Assembly (NCBI GenBank): GCA_016169945.1
Contig: JADLSH010000369.1
Span: 6,342,001-6,406,000 of the forward strand
Length of the DNA stretch: 64,000 bases
From: Trachythela sp. YZ-2020
Lineage: Eukaryota; Cnidaria; Anthozoa; Malacalcyonacea; Clavulariidae
Reading direction: 5' to 3'
In this document: piece after piece, positions 54,401 through 64,000 of the stretch
Numbering within the stretch: position 1 is the stretch's first letter
How the letters are laid out: each line of letters begins with the position of its first letter
Made by a program: the position numbers and the translations under genes
The notes under the pieces: model-generated
What the model saw: the letters and a program-made list of their open reading frames with translations, nothing else
Database searches by the model: none
What the model was told of the DNA's origin: nothing

Positions 54401-57400
54401 ACGAAATGAAAAATTAAAATAGATAAGGTAATACTGTACAACTACAAGGGAGCATAATATTTTGATCCCCGTTCTATTGTACTAAACACGTAGCTGTATT
54501 GGACAGCATTTTAATTCGTTGTGTTGTCGGCATCTTAAGGTACGTTTACACGCTACGATTTGTCGGGCCGATTTCAGATGCACGTTAATGATGTTTGAAA
54601 ACGTGGCAAACGTCGTCATGACGACATCATCAACTCAAAATATTCGTCATTAACATTCAGCAAAATTGAAAATCGGCTTGACTAATCGCAGCGTGTAAAC
54701 CTTTAAGGTGCATGTCATGAGAACACTCTGAAATTATCTGATACGAATAATATTTACCATTATAGGGTATGCAATCTGAATGGGCCTTGATGAAACGTCA
54801 CGCTAGTGAAGATATATTTGGTGTTCAGGTATAAAAGTTAACAAATGTATAGTTATCGTCTCAAGGTATTTTAAAAGGCCAACCTTTCCGAGTACTATTT
54901 AGTTTATAAACCTTCGAAATCTAAAAAAATATGTTCATGGCTAGAGATTGCAGATTTACAGAGCAAATTAACTGAATGACCTCCAGGAATTGGGTGAATC
55001 CTATATCTTGCTTTCCAAATCTCCAGTTTCACACAGCTAACCCAGGCCGCCAGGCGTTGTCAAGAATAGTGTACTGCCTTCCCAAATGGAAAACCGAACC
55101 TCAACCTATGTCTAAGAAACGCGTACAGGGGGATAATTTTAGCATAAACTCCGAATACTTCGTTGTAAAATATAAGACAAAAGTTCGGCCATTATGTTTT
55201 ATTTGTGTTTTCTCATAAATCACAAATCATACCGGGTGGCTCAAAAAAAAGTACTCCTCTTTGATTCAGTATAACTTAAAAAGTAAAAGAGCTCTTACAC
55301 TTAAACAATAGGCATTGTATTCAGTAATGCAAACTTAAATTTTGGTATATACCATGTGCATTTTAATCAGTATTGACTGAGATAACTGCGTTTAAAGTTG
55401 AGTTAACGTTTCTGGAAATGTCGAAAATGAGCAAAAAACGGCCTATTAAAGTAATTTTGTCAACCGCAGTTTATCGTAAGTATAAGTATTCGTTTCATAA
55501 AGTAAACGTGAAGTTTAAAAATGTTTATTGAACAGATATGTTCACTTACGAACTTTTGGAATGCATTAAGTTTAACGTGTAAGGCTGTTTTGATTGTTTT
55601 ATTTTACGGCAACATTAAATGTCCCTTGATGTGCAAGAAAGAAACGTGGCCTGTCTCTTTGCTCTTTTGCCGGTACCGTTATAAAGATGCCTCGTTTAAC
55701 GAAGGATCAAAGAGTTTGGCTTTGTTTAGAATATGCGAGGGTAAATAATGCTTGTGAAGTTCTAAGGCGATGGGCAGAACGCTGGGGCAACCTTCCTGCC
55801 CCTACTAAACGAACAGTTATGAAAACATAATTCGAAGGCAAAAGTTAAGAGAAGGCGATCCAGCACAACGATTGGCATTCTGCAACCGACTTGTGAACAC
55901 GGTCGCCCGAATTCCTGATTTTCTTGACAAGTTACTAGTGTCAGATGAAGCTGTGTTTAGCTTGAATTCGGAAATAAATTCGAGGAACGTTAGATCATTA
56001 CGTCGAATTTTTGGTGCACAGCAAATAATGGTTTGGGTTGGCTTGACGAGGCAAGGCGTTGTTCTGGGTCCACACTTTGTAGAGAGAAACTTCGACACGA
56101 GAGAGTACATCTCACACTCACAATATCGATAGAAATTCCATGTGGTGACAGCAAGACGGAGCTTCTTGCCATACGAGTAACGCAACTATGCGATATCTTC
56201 GGGGGCAATTTCCTGGCCGACTGATGAGTAAACGGGGTGATTGGCCTTGGCCCCCTCGTTCTCCTGACCTGACGGTGTGCGATTTTTTTCTTTGGGGCTA
56301 CTTGAAGCATCAAATTTGGAATGTGCCACATGATCAACAACCACATAATTTGAGAGAGCTTCGTGATGCAATTGTTACAGCATGCCGCAACCTGGATGCC
56401 CAGATGATCCGAAATGCCTTCGACTGCATGCTCACACGGGCAAGAAAGTGCATTCTTGCTGCGGGGCATGCATTTCCTAATGAATAGCATTTTTATCTGG
56501 AAAACGAACGTGTACTTTTCGACTGCAGTGTACCTACGCACAGGTTATTGCGGTATTAACATTTAATAGGCCGTTTTTTGCTCATTTTCGACAGTCATAT
56601 CTCAGTCAATACTGTATTAAAATGCACATGGTATATACCAAAATTTAAGTTATAAATTACTGAATACAATGCCTATTGTTTAAGTATAAGAGCTCGTTTA
56701 CTTTTTAAGTTATACTGAGTCAAAGAGGAGTACTTTTTTTTGGGCCACCCGGTACATCACTGTATTTTAACTTACTTCTCTGTCGTAATTATTCAATAAT
56801 ATTGTCCTTGAGCCTTCAAACTTTTTATAGGTCGTAAATAATTCGTAGTTCACTCGGATTTGGCGCGGGTAGATGAATCCGTTTTATGAGGCGTCTACAT
56901 TTTGAGCATCTATCTCTATCGAAAACATTTAATCGACTAGTTTTGTAAGTTCAGTATCTAGGATTGCGAGTATAACGGATACAGCACTTTTAGATTCTTA
57001 AACATTTCCTGGCTGCGTGTTGGCGTTACTTGGACCCTCTAGGCTGTCGACGTGAATTGGGAATAACGCCAGCGGAATGAGAAGAATTTGCATCACCAAC
57101 ATTGCCAGTGTTTTCATCACGAGCTTTGTGAACCTCCGCTCCAGAGGGTTTCTCTATTTCTGTAGTTTTCGCGCAGCTCAAGTGAAGCTTAGTTGCTTTT
57201 TATGCCCGCGGTGGGGGTGAAATAACTGGAATAAGGATATGATGTTTGAATTGAATAAAAAAACCAGATACGAGAAGGAATAAATGAGTAAGGCAAGAAG
57301 ATATGTATGACGCAAGGAAAGAATGAAGAAAAGACAACGGGAAAGGCAATAAGGAATAGACAATCCTTTACCATGTTGCACTATATAAATAAAGTAGAAC

Positions 57401-60400
57401 ACTGCCAAGGTTGTGACAGTAATGACAGTTAACACCACACCAATTATCATTCCGTGTTTAAATCATGGTCCTTTTAAATTATTGAGAAAAATTGATAAAC
57501 CAAACATCTGTTCAGAAATAATAAATGTAGAACAGCTTTAAAGCAGTACTCTATTCTTTTAGTCATTTCAGAATCCATGTGCGTAGTATAAATAAGTGTC
57601 CATGGTACAAATGCCTAGGTATAACCTGGATAACTGTACCAAGGATACGTATAAGTGTTTTCACTGCTGTTGGATTTCTTGTTTTAGGTAATTCTATTTT
57701 TGGTAACTATTTTTTTGCCTGATAGCCCAGATGCAGACCGGAAAAATGTCTTCAGCGAAATGGCGTAGTAATTTACCTTTCGAAGGGTGGCGCCCGTTTT
57801 GGGGTCCGGTCCAAAAATTATTGATAACTCTGCGAGGTTTTGATGTCGGGATATAATTCTTTTGTTTCTTGATAGCCTAAAACTAGCGTGGATATTATAC
57901 CCCTAAAAAATCTCCAAGCGAAATGGCGTAGTTTTGTAGAGCAACAAATTTCCTTTCAAAGGGGGGCCCTCCGTTTTGGGGTCCGGTCCAAAAACGTTTT
58001 TGATAACTCTGCGAGGTTTTGACGTAGGGACATAATTCTCTTTTTGCCTGATAGCCCAACATTGATAAACCAAACATCTGTTCAGAAATAATAGATATAG
58101 AACAGTTGTAAAGCAGTACTCCATTATTTTACTCATTTCAGAATCCATGCGCGATAACTGTAAGTAAATGTCCATGGTACAAATGCCCAGGTATAATCAA
58201 GTATAACCTGGTCAACTGTACCAAGAATACTTATTGTTTTCACTACTGTTGAATTTCTTGCTATTGTCTTAATGTCTTCACTGCTGTGGTATTTCTTGCA
58301 AGTTTTATACAATTTCTATATTAAGTAACGTATTTGAAACTTCATAATATAATTAACGACATACTTTGGTATAGTTTTTTCTTTAGAGGAAAATTTAAAC
58401 ACGCTTCATGTGGACAGGTTCTTATTCAAATATTGCAAATCAACCCAAATTAACTAATTTACCAAAAGCGTGGAGAGTAGAGATCACAGAGGTGGAACTG
58501 GCCGTCGTAAACACTTGGGAGACTTACGTTTTCGTGTACCGACCTGATTTCAGGCGGCCGGGCAAAAAATATCAACTGCGCATGCTCGGCAAGTCCCCCC
58601 ATTCCCCAAGTTCCCAACATTTTCGGCTCTTTAAAGTTTCACAATCTTAAGGTCTTTCGCATTTTTACGCACTTCTAAGGCCCCGTTTACACTATACCGG
58701 ATTACATCGGAGCGTAGCGATTTTCATACCGGATTCGGCTGCTGTTTACACTACGCCACAGTAATCCGGTACGCGACGCGGAGCAAAAATCACTCCGCTT
58801 TGGAGGTGATATGAAAAGTAATCCGGTATGTGCCGGAGCAGTGTAAACAGGCGAATCCGGTACACAACTAATTTTGGCGCGAAATTTGTAATATATTACA
58901 AGACGAATTAAAAATGGTCGCCTTCAAACAATTGATTATACTTACTTTTACGGCAGCAAGCGTCCTTCAAATAATGGCTAGTTTATTTTGTCTGTCGACT
59001 AGCTATTATTCATCAAGGCGACGACTCCGGCAAACACTGGTAACTTCAACTTTTCGTGCAAAACGAAAGGGCAAAAGAGAACGTAAACAACGAAGATTTT
59101 GGGTAAGTCCATGTAAAATTTGGCTCTTTTTGTTTTGTGTTGAACATTCTTGCGTTCATTTGTCTAGCAAAGCCAGCTCGTGATTTTATTTAGCGGGAAA
59201 CTGGTTCTGTTTCCATGGCAACATCAAAGAGTGTTGAGCTGGCAACAAAGCGAAGCGGTGCAATGCGGCGTAGTGTAAACACCCTTGTTTTTTACTTCGG
59301 AGTGAAAATTAATCCGGTATGAAAAGTAATCCGGTATAGTGTAAACGGGGTATAAAAGGTAAACTGCAGTTAAAAGCGAGCCGCCATCTTGAATCGTGCA
59401 CTTTAACTGCGCATGCTCGGCAAGCGTCAGAAGGAACGCACAAAAAGAAGTGGGTACACCCGTTACACCTCTGTATGATCTCTACTCTGTGCTATGGCGC
59501 AATCACGGTGACGCGTACACAATACAACCGTTATTCGATGACGTCAGCACCAACTCTCACCGCAACATAATTTTGAACAAACTTGTCTGTCCAAATTTCA
59601 ACCAAATGTAACGTGCTAACGATGCATCGTCTAGCACGTTGCTGAATGAGTGTGTAAATATAATGGACTTGTAACTAGTTGTAGTCGTCATAGGTTTGTA
59701 GTCGTGATCTTGTAGTTGACGTATGTAATTGTGTAAATAGCGTGTGCGCGGTCGTAATCGGCAGTTGCTGTTAGAACACTTATCACGATATTTTGTGTAT
59801 TCATTTGTACCTCGGGTGGGACGGCAATCAACGCCTTTGGTATAGATTTCGCTTTAGAGGAAAATTTAAACACGCTTCGTGTGGACAGATATTGCAAATC
59901 AACCCAAATTGACTAATTTGCCAAAAGCGTGGGGAGCGTCAAGAAAGATCGTCGCAGAATTGTTTTTGCCACGACTTGTCGTCAATAGACAAATCTCCTT
60001 GGGAAAGTCGAGTTTAGACTTAAAAGGACTGGACAGTGCTCGGGTTGACGTCATTGTTGTACTGCATTGTTGTACTGCATTGTTCTGCCCATCTGATGCA
60101 ATCACCTGACTGCACCCAAGAACCTCTGCATTTGTTGTGCGCTGGTCGTCCAGTAACGGATGAAAACGTTGAATTATTGAAATCCATGCATGCATGTTCA
60201 CTTTTACATTATATAAGAGCATTATTGTCGCCTTGCTTTGCCACAGAATACACATAAATATTATATTTATTTATTTATTATTCTATAAATCTTGCATTTA
60301 TAGCCAGAACATTTTGTTGTAAAGAAGTGTATCAATTCAGCACAAGTTCAATTTTAAGATACGGTCTAGATATTGTCAAACAAAAGAATGCAAAAACCTT

Positions 60401-63400
60401 CAAGAAAACACACAAACAAAAACACAAATAACTCTTACCTCTAAACTGGCACTTGCTGCCAAACAATATATCTTCATAGACACATTTGACATTCTGCCTG
60501 CTCGGTTGGGCAATGTTTTACAAAAAATATTTGGAAGAAAAATATCAATGTTGATCAAAATTGCCGCAAAAACTAGGATCGAAAATCCGCACCACTGTAT
60601 CGCTCAACAGATCGAAAATAATTACATGTCTCTCGTCCCGGTCCACGCGAACGCGGTTCCCCCACTGACTTTGTGACGTAAGTCTTTCTGAAGTAAGATG
60701 AAACACAATTTCTTGGCTTACGGAAGAAAAATGGAATGACCTACAATGAGAACGGTATATCGCCCCTCAACGACTACTGAATAATTATATGCATGAGTGA
60801 CAAAACGTTCTCAATCGAAAAATAGAGGTTTAGAATTCATGGGAACACAAAAAAAGAATGGCTGAGCTATTGTTATATATGATTTTATGGCTTCTAAAAT
60901 TATCCCCTGTGTTTCGTTAGAAATACATTGATTTTCGGTTCTGCTGGTATGAATAATAGCTGTGTGACTCGTGCCAGTTTTGTTTGTCCGAGCTATATAG
61001 ATGCTACTGAAAATGTGTCATTCTGTCTCGTAGACATGTGGGTAGGGACATCGGACAGTAGAAACGTTCCCGTTTGAGGCAGCTCTGTAATGTTTCACGC
61101 TGTTCTGCAACGAGTCCTTAAGTATTGTATTTCATTGTATTGTATTGCAGAATTTTCCCTACGATATTACTATATTCTGTTCAAATTTTATATTTAGCTT
61201 TGTGGAAGTTTTCCTGACACAATGAGCAAGTGTGCTGAGTTACTACAAAGCAAAACTGAAATTGATTTTATCGATGTTAACGTTGGCTGTCCAATAGACC
61301 TCGTTTTCAATAAGGTACAGAATAGTACAATTTTTCCACAAGTCAAAGTTTCTAAACAACATTCTGTCCGCTCCCTACGACTTCATTTGCAAGCGAGTAC
61401 ATTGCCGTCACTCTGGTTTATCCAATTAACACGTAATAACGTGGATACCGAAATGTCGTTGTCCTTGACAAATTGAGTTTCTTACGACTTTTGTTTACGC
61501 ATAGGCAGCCCAAAAACAAGTGTAGGACGCTCTAGATGGTTTGCTACAGATTGACATTTAGAGCATTCTACACTTATTTTTCGGTAAACAAATTAATCTT
61601 CCCTGATAAGTGTTCTGGTCAGAGAAAGCAAATAGTTACACCTAAAGTATTTATAATGACCACTTTTCTGGGTAGCCTAGAAACGCGGTTCGCGTATCAT
61701 ACTTCTAAAATATGCTCTTCTACTGTTTGTATTTCCTTACAGGGAGCTGGGTCAGCATTGATGGAGAGATCGAGGCGTTTTGAAGAAATTGTTCGAGGAA
61801 TGAATTATGTAAGTTTTGAAAATAATTTTAGAATTGTACGAGATACTAAATACCATAATGCCCAAAGGAATACAACTTTTTCCGGTTCTTATTGAGACTT
61901 TTCATGGACTCCTTCTCCGAGCCGGATCTAGGCTTATGAACTAGATGTTACTGTTGCAGGGAAATGCTGCTGATCCCTGACATCGACGAGGCTAATAATA
62001 ATTGGAGTGAATATTATTAGCATGTGTCATGTGTATTATGTTTAAAAAAAAACATGTTTAAAAAGTTTGTTTGTATTATTAATATTATTCCAAATTGCTA
62101 ATAATTGTGATTGTTGCATTTATTAAGAATTTGGAACCTGCATAGAATATTAATCAAAACAAACTTGAATTGCTTTGCTTGACAGGTGCTTGACATTCCT
62201 GTTACTGTCAAAATGAGAACTGGCGTTCATGATAAGAAATGGAATGCTCTTCAACTTATTCCTAGACTAAGAGATTGGGGAGCTTCGCTTGTCACAGTAA
62301 GTTTTTAATATCTATTGTTTCATAAACCGTAAATCTAAACTCTTGTTTTGTCTCAGTCCTTGCAAGTGACGTCACAACAAGGACTCAGTCCTTGCAAGTG
62401 ACATCACAAAGATTCTAGCGAGATATTGCTTGGCTTATAACTCAGTAATTCGCAAGATATAACCGATATAAACGGGACATCGACGAAAACCACGATTAGG
62501 GCTACCAAAAATGGCGGATTATTTAGTAAGACGATTAATTCTTGCGTTCCTCTTTGCATGAATTTTTTTCAATCTCATTTTTTTATCTGCCCCCCATCAC
62601 TTTTGTAATGATCCGTCCCTAACACACGGTGTTAAGAAGACACGTGACCAATTTCTTTCATTTTAGTTGCATGGAAGGTCACGTGAGCAACGATACACCA
62701 AATCAGCAGATTGGAGTTACATCAATCAATGTGCGAATGCTGCATCACCAATACCATTGTTTGGTTAGTCTGGTCATCCATTTAGGGACCGTTCATTTTT
62801 TATCTGGTGTTGGCTGCTGGAATTTAGTGAGCCCTCTGACATCTTTGGCATGGCCCACCCCTTCATACTCATATTTTCCCCAGTGGCCCACTCCTAAATA
62901 ATAATATATTTCAGATGACCCCCCCCACCTCTCCTAAAAAATCCAAAGTACATGTAACCTTAAAAACTCGTTTTTGTAACCAAAAGCTTTGTGATCATTG
63001 GCTGACTTTTAATACTGTAAATATATGTTCAAGTTATATACCTAGCAACAGGCTGTAACTATATTGTAATTGTTTTGCTCAAGATGTATCAGAATATATT
63101 TGAGCAGCAGTTGCAAGATTGAACCTAACTGTGGTCATTCTATGGGTCTTGCATAGCCAGGGGGTTCGGGGGCATGTTGAATTTAATAGCCCAGAATGGC
63201 CATTTCGTGTGCTTTCAGAGTGATATTCTTGCAACAGAACAAAACATTGTATCCTTTTCTGCGTGCCCCCCTTTTTGCTAATATTTTTTCGCGTTGCCCA
63301 CCCCCTTTAAGGTCATCATAAAGTATCCACCATACATCGTTTAAGTATGCTGATATTTTCATCCACTATAGGAAATGGCGATATCCTTTCATTTGAAGAT

Positions 63401-63450
63401 GTACAACGACACAGACAAGAAACTGGAGTTTCAGGTGTCATGATAGCGAG
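48409..63450 (+). CDS. DUS3L: tRNA-dihydrouridine(47) synthase [NAD(P)+]-like, 3' end beyond window
   Basis: Ten exons join in phase: 48409-48539, 52617-53232, 53628-53669, 54046-54135, 54766-54828, 61198-61314, 61743-61808, 62186-62296, 62667-62763 and 63372-63450. The ATG follows an in-frame TAA directly. Exon 2 holds two CCCH zinc fingers ([16 protein letters not shown] and [16 protein letters not shown]). The FMN-dependent TIM barrel begins [18 protein letters not shown]. Exons 6-7 give [20 protein letters not shown] with the catalytic Cys. Exons 8-9 give [11 protein letters not shown] and [12 protein letters not shown], and exon 10 [11 protein letters not shown] with VMIAR. The enzyme reduces uridine 47 of tRNA. 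The last exon ends at a donor, so the C-terminal part (roughly 150-200 residues by family length) is missing. Introns 1 and 5 host transposons. Confidence 0.96.
48690..48721 (+). repeat. (GT)n/(G)n simple repeat in DUS3L intron 1
   Basis: A GT dinucleotide run passes into a G homopolymer of about 14 bases. A C homopolymer of about 17 bases lies at about 51957-51973 in the same intron. Confidence 0.9.
49594..51091 (-). pseudogene. hAT transposase pseudogene (ZMYM1/DUF4371-like)
   Basis: Minus-strand frames 51091-50837, 50725-50192 and 50283-49594 read in order as the C-terminal half of a hAT transposase of the ZMYM1-like type. They include [31 protein letters not shown] and the dimerisation end [16 protein letters not shown]. 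An in-frame TAA after KGC and a frameshift near 50200-50280 disable it. The N-terminal part is not recognisable. A CAGGGGCGCAC terminus at 49070 may be one end; the other end was not found. Confidence 0.8.
53687..53866. mobile_element. ~180-bp MITE in DUS3L intron 3
   Basis: AAAGTAATACGAGCAACAAA and AACTGATTTCAATGCATGTT at the left are mirrored by AACATGCACTGAAATCAG and GTTACTCGTATTACT at the right. No gene content. Confidence 0.65.
54536..54706. mobile_element. ~165-bp Harbinger-like MITE in DUS3L intron 4
   Basis: AAGGTACGTTTACACGCTAC mirrors GCAGCGTGTAAACCTTT, with TAA/TTA at both edges. The style matches other TAA-flanked elements here (39168, 45127, 58679). Confidence 0.6.
55232..56752. 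mobile_element. Tc1/mariner-type element with ~200-bp TIRs
   Basis: The left starts CCGGGTGGCTCAAAAAAAAG and the right ends in its complement CCACCCGG. TA flanks both ends (55230-55231 and 56753-56754), the mariner target duplication. The TIRs extend about 200 bp (through TCGAAAATGAGCAAAAAACG and its mirror). The 1.5-kb interior holds a broken transposase. Confidence 0.85.
55687..56487 (+). pseudogene. Mariner-like transposase pseudogene
   Basis: The start [19 protein letters not shown] matches the N-terminal helix-turn-helix of this group. It is interrupted within about 50 codons. Later frames give the first catalytic region ([19 protein letters not shown]) and the last ([20 protein letters not shown]). 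The stretch carrying the second catalytic Asp is damaged and internal sequence is missing. At least two frame changes occur. Confidence 0.8.
56760..57480. other. DUS3L intron 5 stretch without recognised feature
   Basis: No conserved frame or clear element. A hydrophobic minus-strand ORF at 57178-57450 has no recognisable family and is probably chance. Confidence 0.3.
57485..58165. repeat. Local duplication pair (~100 bp and ~170 bp units)
   Basis: TTGATAAACCAAACATCTGT and the ~95 bp after it occur at about 57491 and again at about 58062. Between them, a unit with GCGAAATGGCGTAGT and TTTTGGGGTCCGGTCCAAAA occurs twice (about 57712-57860 and 57880-58058). This suggests stepwise tandem duplication. 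Confidence 0.75.
58384..58473 (+). repeat. ~85-bp direct duplication (second copy 59853-59935)
   Basis: TTAGAGGAAAATTTAAACAC through CCAAAAGCGTGG occurs in both places with few differences. The first copy ends exactly where the M1 MITE begins. Confidence 0.75.
58474..59490. mobile_element. Second M1 MITE copy, split by a nested Harbinger element
   Basis: The outer parts match 514-872: AGAGTAGAGATCACAGAGGT at the left, CCTCTGTATGATCTCTACTC at the right. The middle is interrupted by 58679-59352. No convincing 9-bp TSD is visible for this copy and its left tip appears slightly shortened. Confidence 0.8.
58679..59352. mobile_element. 674-bp PIF/Harbinger-type element with TAA TSD and empty site
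   Basis: The ends are GGCCCCGTTTACACTATACC and GGTATAGTGTAAACGGGGTA. TAA flanks both sides (58676-58678 and 59353-59355). The M1 copy at 514-872 has the intact target CTTCTAAAAGG with one TAA. A short + frame at 58914-59183 contains [10 protein letters not shown], like the Arg-rich start of HARBI1-like nucleases, followed by a splice-like GTAAGT; it is a remnant. Confidence 0.85.
59491..61197. other. Remainder of DUS3L intron 5
   Basis: Holds the second 85-bp duplicate (59853-59935). Short broken frames after it have no family I recognise. No other element boundary was found. Confidence 0.35.
62350..62415 (+). repeat. Short tandem duplication in DUS3L intron 8
   Basis: CTCAGTCCTTGCAAGTGACG and CTCAGTCCTTGCAAGTGACA follow each other about 36 bp apart. 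Confidence 0.7.
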
Positions 63451-63717
63451 GTAATTTCATTTCTTTCTGAAGTGTTTATTATTTCTCGATCCTTTGGAAA
63501 TGGAGTATAATAGGTGGGTTTCACTGCGCACCGTGGTGCTGCGGATGGTGGTCAAACGGCGGTTAGCAGAGTGACAAAATGATGTTAATTCTTCTCAATG
63601 GATATGGTAGTCTTGTATTTTGTGGGAAATGAATAAAATTAAGAATTGTAGTTTAATTTTCTTGAACCTATCAGTGTCAATATTTCTGAAGTTCACAACC
63701 ATCCGCTGCCCATAATC

Positions 63718-64000
63718 AGGGGTGGATCCAGCAGTGTTTTTTTAGGGGGGTGCCGGGTGAGTCGAGCGGAGAAGACGCGAGGCCACTAGGGGGGTCCGGG
63801 GACCTTTATAAGATAAAATGATTTCTTTGTTTATATTTAAGTGTTTTTGATTGGTGTTTAACCGTCTTTTAATATCTCTTTTTTCAATATTGAATACTTA
63901 TAATGATGGGCATTTACTGCAATTATAGTAATACTGATTTTTTGCACCCCCCTTGCACCCCTGTTGACCAAGGCCAACAGGGGTGCGCACCCCTGTGCAC
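63718..64000. mobile_element. Left end of a hAT-like element running off the window
   Basis: CAGGGGTGGATCCAGCAGTG is a common hAT-style terminus, followed by a G-run and the GGTGCCGGG/GGTCCGGGG text usual in such elements. The right end is not in the window; the final bases (CAGGGGTGCGCACCCCTG) form a small palindrome. Confidence 0.5.

Noticed and set aside
56188..56487. Functional transposase gene
   Set aside because: Only the last catalytic region is present; upstream frames are broken and the middle catalytic Asp region is damaged.
58914..59183. Independent host gene with a basic N-terminus
   Set aside because: It lies wholly inside the TAA-flanked Harbinger element and resembles the start of its nuclease; it is too short to be functional.

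Overview
This window is nuclear DNA from an animal (metazoan). It is AT-rich, its genes are split by GT-AG introns, and it is packed with transposons and SINEs. Four conserved animal genes can be read almost completely by joining exons. They are CCDC12 (+, 1330-5373, complete), a CNBD2-like cyclic-nucleotide-binding protein gene (-, 15480-7225, complete by my model), TMEM245 (+, 18540-38253, complete, 14 exons) and DUS3L (+, from 48409, ten exons visible, running off the right edge). The element mix and SINE types suggest an early-branching invertebrate such as a cnidarian. That is an inference; no marker in the window fixes the taxon. Layout: 0-1.3 kb holds a SINE remnant and a MITE with a 9-bp target-site duplication (TSD). 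CCDC12 follows, with a TTAA-flanked element in its sixth intron. A roughly 45-bp minisatellite at 6.6-7.2 kb runs into the stop codon of the convergent CNBD2-like gene. The first intron of that gene and the stretch up to 18.5 kb hold MITEs, SINEs and a hAT-like element. TMEM245 fills 18.5-38.3 kb and contains three notable insertions. These are a 12-copy tandem array of its exon 4 splice donor, a 5.0-kb palindromic Polinton/adintovirus-like element in intron 7, and a 48-copy 30-bp array of its exon 11 splice donor that is itself split by a 5'-truncated LINE. From 39.1 to 48.1 kb the intergenic space is a stack of nested DNA transposons. The largest is a 5.8-kb element with long inverted repeats, an 8-bp TSD and an OTU-protease-like exon. 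DUS3L introns carry a hAT transposase pseudogene, a Tc1/mariner-type element with long terminal inverted repeats (TIRs), and a Harbinger element nested in a MITE. The four genes are housekeeping or general cellular genes: spliceosome factor, cyclic-nucleotide-binding protein, membrane protein and tRNA modification enzyme. Nothing shows that they act together. What stands out is the mobile DNA. Many insertions can be resolved to the base because an empty copy of the target, or the opposite palindrome arm, is present in the same window. In addition, three separate minisatellites begin exactly at an exon end.
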